From Halalkalibacter alkaliphilus (GTDB taxonomy: Bacteria; Bacillota; Bacilli; Bacillales; Bacillaceae_D), in assembly GCF_023555415.1 (NCBI RefSeq), contig NZ_JAKRYL010000007.1, positions 62,001-126,000 of the forward strand: a DNA stretch of 64,000 nt, given 5' to 3'. The position numbers and the translations under genes were made by a program. This document shows, in pieces, positions 25,807 to 35,714 of this stretch (its first letter is position 1; every line of letters begins with the position of its first letter). A model generated the notes under the pieces. That model was not told where the DNA came from. It ran no database searches and worked only from the letters and a program-made list of their open reading frames with translations.

Positions 25807-26925
25807 TTATTCTTCTAAAAGAGGAATAGACGCCCCTTCAGACAAGTCCATAACCGTCTCGAAGCGATCTCCAAAAAGCAAGAAAGCCCCCCCAGGTGAA
25901 ATATGAATTGGAACATGCCTTTCTAATACAGTCAGCTTTTCCTCAGCATCTTTTTGGATATCGTAAGCAACCAATTCAAAACCATCAGTGTAACTAAAGA
26001 AATCACTACTATATTGTGGTCTTAAGTAGTAGAAGATTCCATGTACATCATCATAAGAGTAATAAGGGATCCACCATTGTTCCGAATATGTGTTAAGAAT
26101 CGGCATTTCGATATGCCTATAAGCATTTTGCTCTTCATAAAACGTGTATGTGGAATATAGGTCATATACAGATTCCACTGTTACAGAGAGCGAGAGACCA
26201 TCCGGGAAACTCATATATGCAATTACAGCATCCTGCCATTTTTTCACTTCCCCACTATTTACATTGACTTCATATAGAGGCGCTTGAAAATTAGGTTCGA
26301 GTTCTTCCCATTTTAAATACCCGACATCAGTAGCCGAAATCCATTGTACATAGGACTGTTCCAAATTGATGCTTCTCACTTTCGTTTCAGATACATCAAC
26401 TACATACGTTTCAAAATCCCAATCTGGTAAAAAAGCAATCAAAATAAACGTATCAAGTTTATATGGATTCCAGTATGCAGTATATTCTTCGCCGTAATCT
26501 TTAATCGTCTGCCTTATTTCACCATTACGGTCAATAATAACTAAGTGAGCCTCATTTTCTACCGTTATCTGCGATATAGCAAATAAAGAGTAATCTGCAT
26601 TAGCACGGACCTCTGTAATCCATCCGCCCACCTCAACAAAACTTGATGACTGTCCGGTAGAAAGGTGATGTTTATAAATACTTGAACGCTCCTCTTGTTC
26701 TTGCAAATACAAAACAGTATCATCGTCATACCAACCTATAATTTCCGTTACAACATGTTCGTTTTGTATAGGTGCAATCTCAACCCCTGTAAAGAAAGAA
26801 GTTGAGATATCTCGCTTAATTGGTTGATATTCGAAACTTCTTGGTAAGGGTTGACTCTCTAACGGAGCTTGGGTACAGGCTGAAACCATAAAAAGAATCC
26901 CAATAATATATGCAATTCGCTTCAT
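25807..26925 (-). CDS. yqgU: YqgU-like lipoprotein
   Basis: 372-aa predicted lipoprotein: MKRIAYIIGILFMVSAC gives a lipobox with Cys at residue 17. The mature part has several repeated beta-rich segments of WD/beta-propeller character (IIGWYDDDTVLYLQ, WISATDVGYLKW, HISPGGAFLLFGD). Length and plan match B. subtilis YqgU, which sits beside yqgV there; here the yqgV-like domain is about 5 kb away. GGGAGGGGAAAG precedes the ATG. Function unknown. Confidence 0.75.
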   Translation of the reverse strand: MKRIAYIIGILFMVSACTQAPLESQPLPRSFEYQPIKRDISTSFFTGVEIAPIQNEHVVTEIIGWYDDDTVLYLQEQEERSSIYKHHLSTGQSSSFVEVGGWITEVRANADYSLFAISQITVENEAHLVIIDRNGEIRQTIKDYGEEYTAYWNPYKLDTFILIAFLPDWDFETYVVDVSETKVRSINLEQSYVQWISATDVGYLKWEELEPNFQAPLYEVNVNSGEVKKWQDAVIAYMSFPDGLSLSVTVESVYDLYSTYTFYEEQNAYRHIEMPILNTYSEQWWIPYYSYDDVHGIFYYLRPQYSSDFFSYTDGFELVAYDIQKDAEEKLTVLERHVPIHISPGGAFLLFGDRFETVMDLSEGASIPLLEE

Positions 26926-26947
26926 CTTTCCCCTCCCTCTCTTTTAG

Positions 26948-26988
26948 AAGCCACTGAAAAAGGTGAAAATCGACCTTTTTCATTGCCC
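26948..26988. terminator. Hairpin of the CACTGAAAAAGGT family upstream of yqgU
   Basis: CCACTGAAAAAGGT / ACCTTTTTCATTG hairpin, nearly the same sequence as the inner hairpin at 4271-4305. It lies between a promoter-like element at 27104 and the yqgU start. Confidence 0.65.
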
Positions 26989-27055
26989 CCTCTTTTAAGC
27001 ACTTTAGTCTATAGTATTAGACGAAAATAACCCCTTAGACGTTTCAATTTTTTTA

Positions 27056-27083
27056 CACAAAAAAGAAAGATGCCTCACATCTT
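27056..27083 (-). terminator. Short hairpin plus T run (attenuator-like)
   Basis: On minus AAGATG-TGAGG-CATCTT is followed by TCTTTTTT. It lies only about 15 bases after a predicted transcription start. Confidence 0.55.
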
Positions 27084-27103
27084 CCGGACTACTAAATTAC
27101 TAC

Positions 27104-27109
27104 ATTATA
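27104..27109 (-). promoter_or_regulatory. Extended -10 promoter element upstream of yqgU
   Basis: On minus TGCTATAAT is a perfect extended -10. The -35 is weak. Transcription from it would meet two terminator-like hairpins (27056-27083 and 26948-26988) before yqgU. Confidence 0.45.
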
Positions 27110-27153
27110 GCAGAAAGAGAGATTTTTGTACTATGTTTTAGTAAAATAAAAAT

Positions 27154-27192
27154 AGGCACTTAAAAAGGGAGTTATACCTTTTTAAGTGCCTT
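27154..27192 (-). terminator. Terminator after the aspartase gene
   Basis: AGGCACTTAAAAAGG / CCTTTTTAAGTGCCT with an eight-base loop, about 20 bases past the stop at 27214. Confidence 0.85.
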
Positions 27193-27213
27193 CTATACAT
27201 GAGTCAATGAATC

Positions 27214-28635
27214 TTACATTTCACCATCTATAAACCTCGAGCCTGCAATTCCAGGATTCGTCATTTCCTTTGGATCGAGAATTTCATTCAATTCCTCTTC
27301 CGATAAAATTCCTCTTTCAAGACAAATTTCTCTAACTGGCCGATTGGATTGAATTGCTTCTTTCGCTACCCTTGAAGCTACCTCATAACCTACATGAGGA
27401 TTAATTGCTGTTACAATTCCAACACTTCTTTCAACCATCTGACGGCAATGTTCTACATTAGCAGTCATTCCCTCAATAGCATATTTCCTAAAAACACTTA
27501 TTCCATTTTGTAAAATTGAAAAGGACTGCAATAAATTAAACACCAAGACGGGCTCCATGACATTAAGCTCTAATTGACCAGCCTCAGAAGCCAAACTTAT
27601 CGTATGATCATTTCCAATGACTTGAAATGAAATTTGGTTTACAACTTCACACATAACAGGGTTTACTTTCCCAGGCATAATGGAAGAACCCGGCTGTCTT
27701 GGCGGCAGATTAATTTCATTAATCCCCGTACGTGGTCCAGAACTCATTAAACGTAAGTCATTGGCCATCTTCGATAAATTAATAGCCATAATTTTAAGAG
27801 CACTTGATACTTCCGTATAAGCATCTGTATTTTGTGTTGCATCTACTAAATCCTCTGCAGTTTCAAATGGATAACCTGTAATATCTGCTAAGTAATCTGC
27901 TATTTTTTTAATATACTCGGGTTTTGCATTTAGCCCCGTACCCACTGCTGTTGCTCCCATATTCACTTCATATAAATGCCCAACAGACCTCTCAATTCGA
28001 CCAAGGTCCCGACTGAGAACACGCTGATAAGCGCCAAATTCTTGTCCAAGTCTAATTGGTACTGCATCTTGCAAATGCGTGCGACCCATTTTTAGAACAT
28101 CATCAAACTCTTTTTCTTTTAACTTTAATGCTTGAATCAATTCAGATAGTTCTTTTGTTAATCCATCAGCTAATCGGAGAGCAGCTATGTGAATCGCTGT
28201 TGGAAAGGCATCATTTGTCGATTGTGCCATATTCACATGCGTGTTAGGGCTAACTCGCATATATTCGCCTTTTTTGCCACCGAGTATTTCAATTGCCCGG
28301 TTTGCAATAACTTCATTTGCATTCATGTTAAATGAAGTTCCTGCTCCGCCTTGTATTGAATCAACAATAAACTGATCCAAAAATTTACCATTTATAATTT
28401 CATCCGCCGCTGTAATAATGGCGTCTGCAATATTCACTGTTAGAACTCCAACATCGCGGTTTGCCATGGCAGCCGCCTTTTTTACATACCCAAATGCACG
28501 AACTAACTCAGGGTGTGGCGGGTAGCCTGTAATGGGGAAATTCTCCCTTGCACGCATTGTTTGAATTCCATAATAAGCTTCCTTCGGTACTTGCTTCTCT
28601 CCGATTAGGTCACGTTCCGTCCGATATTCTGACAT
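27214..28635 (-). CDS. ansB: Aspartate ammonia-lyase (aspartase)
   Basis: 473-aa member of the fumarase/aspartase superfamily; deaminates L-aspartate to fumarate. The signature GSSIMPGKVNP with the catalytic Ser, TGYPPHPELVRAFGYVKKAA near the N-terminus and NTHVNMAQSTNDAFPTAIH are all present. The N-terminal MSEYRTERDLIGEKQVP is typical of aspartases rather than fumarases. AAAAAGGAG lies before the ATG. No asparaginase gene (ansA) is adjacent, unlike B. subtilis ansAB, so it is monocistronic here. Confidence 0.93.
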   Translation of the reverse strand: MSEYRTERDLIGEKQVPKEAYYGIQTMRARENFPITGYPPHPELVRAFGYVKKAAAMANRDVGVLTVNIADAIITAADEIINGKFLDQFIVDSIQGGAGTSFNMNANEVIANRAIEILGGKKGEYMRVSPNTHVNMAQSTNDAFPTAIHIAALRLADGLTKELSELIQALKLKEKEFDDVLKMGRTHLQDAVPIRLGQEFGAYQRVLSRDLGRIERSVGHLYEVNMGATAVGTGLNAKPEYIKKIADYLADITGYPFETAEDLVDATQNTDAYTEVSSALKIMAINLSKMANDLRLMSSGPRTGINEINLPPRQPGSSIMPGKVNPVMCEVVNQISFQVIGNDHTISLASEAGQLELNVMEPVLVFNLLQSFSILQNGISVFRKYAIEGMTANVEHCRQMVERSVGIVTAINPHVGYEVASRVAKEAIQSNRPVREICLERGILSEEELNEILDPKEMTNPGIAGSRFIDGEM

Positions 28636-28805
28636 TCACATCTTTCTCCTTTTTCGATGTTTACTTCAAATAACTAATACGATTGTCCTTTTATCCTATG
28701 TAATCAGCCTTCTAATGTGAACGTTTTCAACGGATACCTCCTTCTTAAAGTCTTTCAAGGGAGTTAATTGCACTACAATTACTCCCTATATAAAAACGTT
28801 CATGC

Positions 28806-28997
28806 TTATTTCAGTAACCTAGTTTCATTTCGCAAGATAAGAAGACCTTGCTGAAACGTATCAGTATTAATCATCTTCCATTCATACAGCTCTCGTAATT
28901 CATCTTCCATTAAGGCAAGATCTATAGAGCGATCACGAGTATAAACGATTGATCCATGTTTTTTTAACAACTGTCTTACATCATACATCGTTTTCAA
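28806..28997 (-). CDS. yqgQ: YqgQ-family small protein
   Basis: 63-aa protein matching the YqgQ family (DUF910): MYDVRQLLKKHGSIVYT, RDRSIDLALMEDELRELYEWK and a helical C-terminus TFQQGLLILRNE. The TTG start at 28997 is favoured, with GAGGTGA seven bases upstream and family length; the open frame extends to 29090 through the neighbouring gene. B. subtilis yqgQ lies beside gluP and glcK. Function unknown; members are suspected nucleic-acid binders. Confidence 0.85.
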   Translation of the reverse strand: MKTMYDVRQLLKKHGSIVYTRDRSIDLALMEDELRELYEWKMINTDTFQQGLLILRNETRLLK

Positions 28998-29017
28998 AAC
29001 ATTCACCTCAAAAAACA

Positions 29018-29530
29018 TTATAACAGCTTTAGAACCGCTACGAAAAGAAGCCAAACAAGCGGTGTGAAAGAGATGAACGAATGTCGCCAAAAAACTTGAC
29101 GTATTTGCATTTGAACAAATACACCCAACCCTAATGCTGCTGTAAACAAAAATGAAGCTGCAATAGTAAAAAGCGTTCTAAATTCAAGTAAGCCCCACTC
29201 CATTCCCATTAAAAAGAACAGCAATGCTAAAACTAAAATTAAAACTTTATCTTCTGGGTGAAAAAAACCAAGTGTAGGATGAAAACGACTAAAACAAGCC
29301 ACAATAAACAAAAGAGATAATATCGATAAAAGGATTTCAATAAATCGTACACCAATCCATCCTGATATCAATATTCCAGTTATCATACCAATGTAACATA
29401 AAAACAAGAAAAATAAAGAAAATAATAAGAGCTGAATTGGTCTTATCGGATCACGGGGGGCAGTTAATAGACCTCCTATTGTCAGGCCGATTGTAAAAAC
29501 AAAAATCATAATAACTAATATAAACCACAT
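29018..29530 (-). CDS. Unrecognised multispanning membrane protein
   Basis: About 170-aa strongly hydrophobic protein with five or six transmembrane helices (for example FILVIMIFVFTIGLTIGGLL and LLFSLFFLFLCYIGMITG). No motif or known family seen. It ends 20 bases before yqgQ, suggesting one transcript. Start is uncertain: ATG 29530 or GTG 29539, both with weak ribosome sites. Confidence 0.7.
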   Translation of the reverse strand: MWFILVIMIFVFTIGLTIGGLLTAPRDPIRPIQLLLFSLFFLFLCYIGMITGILISGWIGVRFIEILLSILSLLFIVACFSRFHPTLGFFHPEDKVLILVLALLFFLMGMEWGLLEFRTLFTIAASFLFTAALGLGVFVQMQIRQVFWRHSFISFTPLVWLLFVAVLKLL

Positions 29531-29552
29531 AAAAAGCACCGTCCTTTTTTAA

Positions 29553-29588
29553 AGCCACTGAAAAGGTGTATTAAACCTGCTCAGTACC
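29553..29588. repeat. Decayed copy of the CACTGAAAAAGGT hairpin
   Basis: GCCACTGAAAAGGT ... ACCTGCTCAGTAC retains the left arm of the repeat seen at 4271 and 26948, but the right arm is interrupted, so termination ability is doubtful. Confidence 0.6.
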
Positions 29589-29680
29589 TCGAATTAAGCA
29601 ATGTCCCTTTTGGGCACAGTTCCTAATTGACAATTTTCGTACAGCTGAAGACTATTTTATTTTGAAATTTCCTCTTGTGC

Positions 29681-29686
29681 TATGAT
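29681..29686 (+). promoter_or_regulatory. Extended -10 promoter element for yueI
   Basis: TGCTATGAT is an extended -10 lying about 75 bases before the gene start; the -35 is weak. Confidence 0.4.
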
Positions 29687-29758
29687 ATGTATACAAAACA
29701 AATTTAAGAAGGACAAGATAAAACTTGTTCAAGTATAAAATGAAATGAGGAGCGGAAG

Positions 29759-30163
29759 ATGGAACAGAAAGTAAAAGACATCATTGATCGAGCCCTTTAT
29801 GGAACTCCGGAGATTAAACCAGAAGAAAGAAATTTATTTCTATCGACTATTTTGGAGAGAATTCATAAAGCCTTGACAAAAAAGCAAGTTATTCAGAAAG
29901 GAATGTATTCAGAAGTCATTCAGTTAATGAAAGAAAAAAGGAATCTGCACTTGTTTTTAAATGGGAAATTAAGTTACAGCAACTACTCAAATTATATTCA
30001 GGAAGCGAGCAAGGCAGGTATTCGTTTTACAATTGTAACACCGCAAAAGGAAACACCTTTTGGTCTCGTATTAGCAGATGAGTCAACAGCAATTGATAGC
30101 AACGATATTTTTGTAAAAGATGATTTATATGAGTTAGATATGAATGAGTCGATCAATCTTTAA
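29759..30163 (+). CDS. yueI: YueI-family protein (DUF1694)
   Basis: 134-aa cytosolic protein matching the YueI/DUF1694 family: YGTPEIKPEERNLFLSTILER at the start, YSEVIQLMKEKRNLHLFLNG and a C-terminal FGLVLADESTAI. GAGGAGCGG lies before the ATG. No enzymatic motif is known in the family; it may have a nucleotide- or RNA-related fold. Monocistronic, with a terminator following. Confidence 0.85.
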   Translation: MEQKVKDIIDRALYGTPEIKPEERNLFLSTILERIHKALTKKQVIQKGMYSEVIQLMKEKRNLHLFLNGKLSYSNYSNYIQEASKAGIRFTIVTPQKETPFGLVLADESTAIDSNDIFVKDDLYELDMNESINL

Positions 30164-30200
30164 ATTAACTAAAAACGGTAAGATGACTACAATTTTTTGG

Positions 30201-30248
30201 AGGGGATGTCTTAAAGGTCTGTTTCTGACCCTTTTGAGACACCCCCTC
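30201..30248. terminator. Bidirectional terminator between yueI and spoVAF
   Basis: AGGGGATGTCTTAAAGGTC / GACCCTTTTGAGACACCCCCT, imperfect but long, shared by convergent genes. Confidence 0.8.
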
Positions 30249-30263
30249 CTTTCTGGTCTTATA

Positions 30264-31727
30264 TTATCTATCCGGATCATTTGGGTGGACAGCACTAGGG
30301 CGCTGTTTTTTTAACGGCATCGCTGTGCGGAATAATACATCTTTAAACGCAGAGCCATTGAATGGTAAAAACGGCCACATATAAGGGGTACCTAATGACC
30401 TTAAGTGGACAAGCATTAATAACCAAACCGTAATTCCTACAACAAATCCTGCCACTCCAAAAAGTGCACATGCAATTAATAAGCCTACCCTAACTAATCG
30501 ATTTGCCAAACTCATTTCATAACTTGGCGTGGCAAACGTGCCTACAGCTGCTACCGCTAAATAGAGTACAACTTCAGGAGAAAAGACACCTACATTAATA
30601 GCAACTTCCCCAATTAAAAGCGCAGCGACCAAACCTAGTGCTGTGGCTAAAGCGTTTGGGGTATGTATGGCGGCCATCCTCAGCATTTCGATCCCTATTT
30701 CAGCAATTAGAAACTGAGCATACAAAGGAACGGTACCTTCTTCCTGCTCTCCAATAAAGTTTAATGCAGCAGGAGCAAGCCCATCATTTGTAGCAAGTAA
30801 ATACCAAAGAGGCAATAAAAATATTGAAGCCCAAACAGCGGCATAACGAACTACTCTTAAACTAGTCCCAACAATTGGCTTTTGGCGATATTCTTCTGCG
30901 TGCTGCATATGATGCCAAAAGGTCGTTGGAGCAATCATTACACTTGGGGAGCCATCTACCATAATTATGACATGCCCTTCAAACAAGTGACTAGATGCAA
31001 CATCAGGTCGTTCCGTGTAACGAACCATTGGATATGGGTTATAATGATGTCCAAATATAAATTCCTCTATCGTTTTATCCCCCATAGATAACCCATCTGT
31101 ATCTATTTTCTCTAGAGATTCTTTTATGCTTTGCACATATTCTTGGTCAGCAATATCAGCAATGTACGTAATAGCTAGATCTGATTTAGAACGACGTCCA
31201 ACTGAAACATATTCAACTCTCATCGTTTTGTCGCGTACTCGCCTTCGTATTAAAGCAGCATTCATAACAAGCGTTTCGACGAATCCATCTTTTGAGCCAC
31301 GAATGACTTTTTCTGTATCCGGCTCCTCTGGACCTCTAACAGGGTACTCTCTCGTATCGATCAAAATGACCTTGTCTATCCCTTCAACAACGAGCGCAGC
31401 AGGACCTGCTAGTATTTGATCAACCACTTCATCTAAATCATCTGTTGCCTCTATTTCTGCATAAGGAATATGATGCTTAATTAATCGTTCTAATGGTCTT
31501 TCAGCTAAATCGGAGTCTCTAATCCGAATTAACTCACGTTGAATTTGAGTAATGGCCTGATCTTTGCCAAAACCATCTACAAGAAAGAGCGACATTTCTC
31601 TTTCGCCATGTTCTAACTCAAGATGCACTAAATCAAAGCTCGCATCGACCGCTAACTCCTTTTTTAGAAACTCAACATTGTCTTTGTAAATAATTGTGAC
31701 AGGGTTTTTCACTTTATTTGTACTCAC
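30264..31727 (-). CDS. spoVAF: Spore germination protein, GerA family (SpoVAF type)
   Basis: 487-aa GerA-family A-subunit. A soluble N-terminal half (DGFGKDQAITQIQRELIRIR, LIDTREYPVRGPEEPDTEKV) is followed by the signature HVIIMVDGSPSVMIAPTTFW and four or five transmembrane helices. The HHMQHAEEYRQKPIVG segment and overall length match SpoVAF, an auxiliary protein of the germination apparatus in the spore inner membrane. The start is GTG after GGGAGGTGAT. It is not near a spoVA operon here and has no B or C subunit genes, which fits SpoVAF rather than a nutrient receptor. Confidence 0.85.
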   Translation of the reverse strand: MSTNKVKNPVTIIYKDNVEFLKKELAVDASFDLVHLELEHGEREMSLFLVDGFGKDQAITQIQRELIRIRDSDLAERPLERLIKHHIPYAEIEATDDLDEVVDQILAGPAALVVEGIDKVILIDTREYPVRGPEEPDTEKVIRGSKDGFVETLVMNAALIRRRVRDKTMRVEYVSVGRRSKSDLAITYIADIADQEYVQSIKESLEKIDTDGLSMGDKTIEEFIFGHHYNPYPMVRYTERPDVASSHLFEGHVIIMVDGSPSVMIAPTTFWHHMQHAEEYRQKPIVGTSLRVVRYAAVWASIFLLPLWYLLATNDGLAPAALNFIGEQEEGTVPLYAQFLIAEIGIEMLRMAAIHTPNALATALGLVAALLIGEVAINVGVFSPEVVLYLAVAAVGTFATPSYEMSLANRLVRVGLLIACALFGVAGFVVGITVWLLMLVHLRSLGTPYMWPFLPFNGSAFKDVLFRTAMPLKKQRPSAVHPNDPDR

Positions 31728-31854
31728 GTGTCATCACCTCCCATTCCCTTAACATTATTTGCTTCTATATCTATTTCCATTCATGACACATGCATAAGAA
31801 CGAATGCATTCACATATAGATGAGACAAACTGTTTGTCCAATGGAGGCAGAACG

Positions 31855-32733
31855 ATGAATAAATGGAAATTTGCAATAGTCATGCTAATCACATCTTTTT
31901 GTGTAGGACTTTTTCTTGTTTTTACAATTAAACCTGAACCATTAAACGATGCTCTAATATTTTTCCCACTTGATCCGACAGCCACATTTGATGAAGCAAC
32001 ATCACACATTGATTTTCTAGCGATAGAAGATGAGGATGAGTACATTTTAGATTGGAGTGTCACTTCTGTATTAAATCAATCAGCATATTTGAGGCAAGAC
32101 GTTTCACTTTTGTTTGAAGACGGTTATTTAAAAGACACGTTATCTTCATGGCGTGAGAACACGGACACTATTGAGATGGAAAAAGATGTGAAGTCAGATG
32201 ACAGCGGTCATTATCGTGTAGTTACATTTCATCATGCTGAGCTACACTATCCAAATGATGAAATTAAAAGTGCCCAAAAACTAAGTTTTGATCAACTTTA
32301 TGTGATTGACTCACCTTTAAGTCCATTACATGCTTTTAGAACTCCACAAACCGAAGAAGAAAAAGAAAGCAAACGAATATTGGATTATATCTTGCAACAA
32401 CAACAAGAGTATGACTGGGATGCTTTATTTGAATATTACAATCTTCCAAAAGATCGATATTTACGGATTCCTCTTACTGACTTAGTTCTTTACGAAGATG
32501 AGCCTATCCCAGGATTAACAAAAGAAAAAACCGCGCAATTTCTCGGCGGCCTTTGGGAAGGATTATATAAAAACTATGTGCTTGGCATTACAAAGAAAGA
32601 TGGATCAACGGTTAGTCCAATCGGAAGTACAGTTCCCGTAATCCTCGTTCCTGATACAGCTGATCATTTCTTCGTTCTTTTTCGAACGGCAGATGGCGAA
32701 CCCGTTCAACTTTTACAAACAATTAATAACTAA
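31855..32733 (+). CDS. Membrane-anchored protein of unknown function
   Basis: 292-aa protein with one N-terminal transmembrane anchor (FAIVMLITSFCVGLFLVFTI) and an acidic outer domain. TGGAGGCAG lies well before the ATG at 31855; an earlier frame start at 31804 is not supported. The middle has a charged helical region (EEEKESKRILDYILQQQQEY). No family recognised. Divergent from spoVAF, convergent with gluP, so it is a solitary gene. Confidence 0.75.
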   Translation: MNKWKFAIVMLITSFCVGLFLVFTIKPEPLNDALIFFPLDPTATFDEATSHIDFLAIEDEDEYILDWSVTSVLNQSAYLRQDVSLLFEDGYLKDTLSSWRENTDTIEMEKDVKSDDSGHYRVVTFHHAELHYPNDEIKSAQKLSFDQLYVIDSPLSPLHAFRTPQTEEEKESKRILDYILQQQQEYDWDALFEYYNLPKDRYLRIPLTDLVLYEDEPIPGLTKEKTAQFLGGLWEGLYKNYVLGITKKDGSTVSPIGSTVPVILVPDTADHFFVLFRTADGEPVQLLQTINN

Positions 32734-32755
32734 GCAATATTTCTCAGTACTCAGC

Positions 32756-34267
32756 TTAAGAGGGTGCCACACTCAACCTGTCTAGCAAATCGAGGTAAGT
32801 ATCGTCTGGATAGATCTCCACTGCTCGATTAAGTGCAGCACGTGCTTCCTCGATCTCGCCTAGTTCTATATAAATAAGGGACAAATTGTAATGGGCTTCA
32901 TGAAACTCTTCTCTTTTTTCAATCGTAACTAAAAGAAGATCTTTCGCAACTTCATAATTTTCAAACATCGCTTCTACATAAGCTAGTAAAAAGTACGCTT
33001 CTGGCATCTCTGCCCCTTCTTCTACAGCTCTTTTTAAAAATGGATACGCAGACTCTATATCCTCTTTTTGCAAATATTCTTGACCAATTTGCAATTCCAA
33101 AATAGGAGAGCTAGCTTTTTCTTCATTATTCATTCCAAACCAAAACAGTCCAACTAAAGAAAAGGACGTGACAACGAAAAAGAGGATCTGTCTAAAGGAC
33201 TTTTTATGTTTTGGTAAATGGACAATAGCAGAAGCAAGAAACCCTCCAACCAACCCTCCAATATGGGCACCGTTATCTACCATCGGAACAGCAAAACCAA
33301 AAACTAAATTAATCGCTAAAATTGTTAATAGGCTTTTCCCCATCGTTCGGAAAAATAATTTTCTATAAATAGTTCCAAAATAAAGAAGCGCACCAAAACA
33401 TCCAAATATAGCACCTGAAGCTCCAGCTGCTACTTGTTCGTTAAAAGCAAAACTTGCAATAGAGCCCGTTAGACCTGCTATAAAATATATAAAAAGAAAA
33501 CGCCCCGTTCCATACATTCTCTCAACTGCACTACCAAGATAAAATAAAGCTAACGAGTTCATAAAAAGGTGAAGGAAGCCTATATGTAAAAACATAGCAG
33601 AAAATAGGCGCCACCATTCCCCTTCCAATATGAGTGGATTGTACTTTGCTCCGTATGCAATTAACGTCAAAACAGAGGTACTACTTCCCTCTTGTTCTAA
33701 CAAATAAAACATAAATGCAATGCTCCCTAAAAGGGCAACCGTTGCAAGGGGCCTCCCTTGAAAAAACAACGACTTTTCTTTATGTTCCCGCTCCTTTGTA
33801 GCTTGCCGGATTTGTTGCTGAAGATGCAGGATTGTTATCTCAACTTCTTCAACCGTTTCTAAATGAGGAACATCTGGCAGTTCTGTCTGATCAGTGTTTA
33901 TTTTATCAATAATCGAAGAATAAACAGTCGTTCGCTTCTTTCTACTCTCAAAATAAGGTTTCTTTACATCTTCCCAATCATCCACAGGTGGATATAAACT
34001 TATATAGATGTTTTCCCCTATCATTTTACGCAGTCGTAAATGACGTCTAACTCGCTCAAACTGCTTTACGGAGTTAGTTACATCCCTTCTTAACCAACTT
34101 GCAAAATCTATATCCACTCTCACAATTCGAAGAATACGCTTTGGTTTTGAATCTTCATCTTCTAACCAAAATTCCTTCGAATTTTTATCAAGAACTCTAA
34201 AACCTTTTTCAAAAATATAAAAATGAACTAACCTCCAGAAAAAAAAATCTTGTTGTAAACGATCCAT
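32756..34267 (-). CDS. gluP: Rhomboid intramembrane serine protease GluP (YqgP), with TPR tail
   Basis: 503-aa protein with a soluble N-terminal domain (about 1-180), a rhomboid core and a C-terminal tetratricopeptide region (about 390-500, AYFLLAYVEAMFENYEVAKD, HYNLSLIYIELGEIEEARA). Catalytic Ser is in GASGAIFGCFGALL and His in NGAHIGGLVGG. B. subtilis GluP cleaves the magnesium transporter MgtE under manganese stress with FtsH. AAAGGAGGAA precedes the ATG. Confidence 0.95.
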   Translation of the reverse strand: MDRLQQDFFFWRLVHFYIFEKGFRVLDKNSKEFWLEDEDSKPKRILRIVRVDIDFASWLRRDVTNSVKQFERVRRHLRLRKMIGENIYISLYPPVDDWEDVKKPYFESRKKRTTVYSSIIDKINTDQTELPDVPHLETVEEVEITILHLQQQIRQATKEREHKEKSLFFQGRPLATVALLGSIAFMFYLLEQEGSSTSVLTLIAYGAKYNPLILEGEWWRLFSAMFLHIGFLHLFMNSLALFYLGSAVERMYGTGRFLFIYFIAGLTGSIASFAFNEQVAAGASGAIFGCFGALLYFGTIYRKLFFRTMGKSLLTILAINLVFGFAVPMVDNGAHIGGLVGGFLASAIVHLPKHKKSFRQILFFVVTSFSLVGLFWFGMNNEEKASSPILELQIGQEYLQKEDIESAYPFLKRAVEEGAEMPEAYFLLAYVEAMFENYEVAKDLLLVTIEKREEFHEAHYNLSLIYIELGEIEEARAALNRAVEIYPDDTYLDLLDRLSVAPS

Positions 34268-34358
34268 AAGTTCCTCCTTTCACCATTATTCTTATTAACA
34301 GTATAGCAACAATTTCCTTTTATAGAAGGGAACAAGCGAAAAAACAAATAAACAGATA

Positions 34359-34402
34359 AAGGGTCTGTCCTTAGATACGAAATCTCTAAATGACAGACCC
34401 TT
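34359..34402 (-). terminator. Terminator after the YqgP-proximal small gene
   Basis: AAGGGTCTGTC / GACAGACCCTT outer stem with a secondary TTAGA/TCTAA-type stem, close to the stop at 34411. Confidence 0.75.
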
Positions 34403-34410
34403 ATATCATC

Positions 34411-34614
34411 TTAAAAATTTTCTTGTGGTCGGTTTGATTGAAAAACCGAACCGAGTACTTTATCGCGGATAAATGGAATTTGCATAGCAAACATAACGGC
34501 TACCTTTCTAAGCATTCGACGACTCAAAAAGGCATTGATCACACGATAACGATACTTATAAGCAAAATACATTGAAAAAACTAACGATAGAATTGAAATG
34601 AGACGTTGAAACAT
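34411..34614 (-). CDS. Small membrane-associated protein (67 aa)
   Basis: 67-aa basic protein with one hydrophobic N-terminal helix (MFQRLISILSLVFSMYFAY) and an Arg-rich amphipathic remainder (RYRVINAFLSRRMLRKVA). GAGGAGGG precedes the ATG at 34614 by six bases. It occupies roughly the place of B. subtilis yqgO next to gluP, but similarity to it is not established. Function unknown. Confidence 0.65.
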   Translation of the reverse strand: MFQRLISILSLVFSMYFAYKYRYRVINAFLSRRMLRKVAVMFAMQIPFIRDKVLGSVFQSNRPQENF

Positions 34615-34693
34615 AATCATCCCTCCTCTACCTTAATGTGGCTGTGAAACGAATCTTTTATCCACGATTAAATAAAAAGTATCCATTAAAGCT

Positions 34694-35683
<990 letters not shown>

Positions 35684-35714
35684 TTACTTAAACCACAAAA
35701 CGTCTTTTAAAAGA

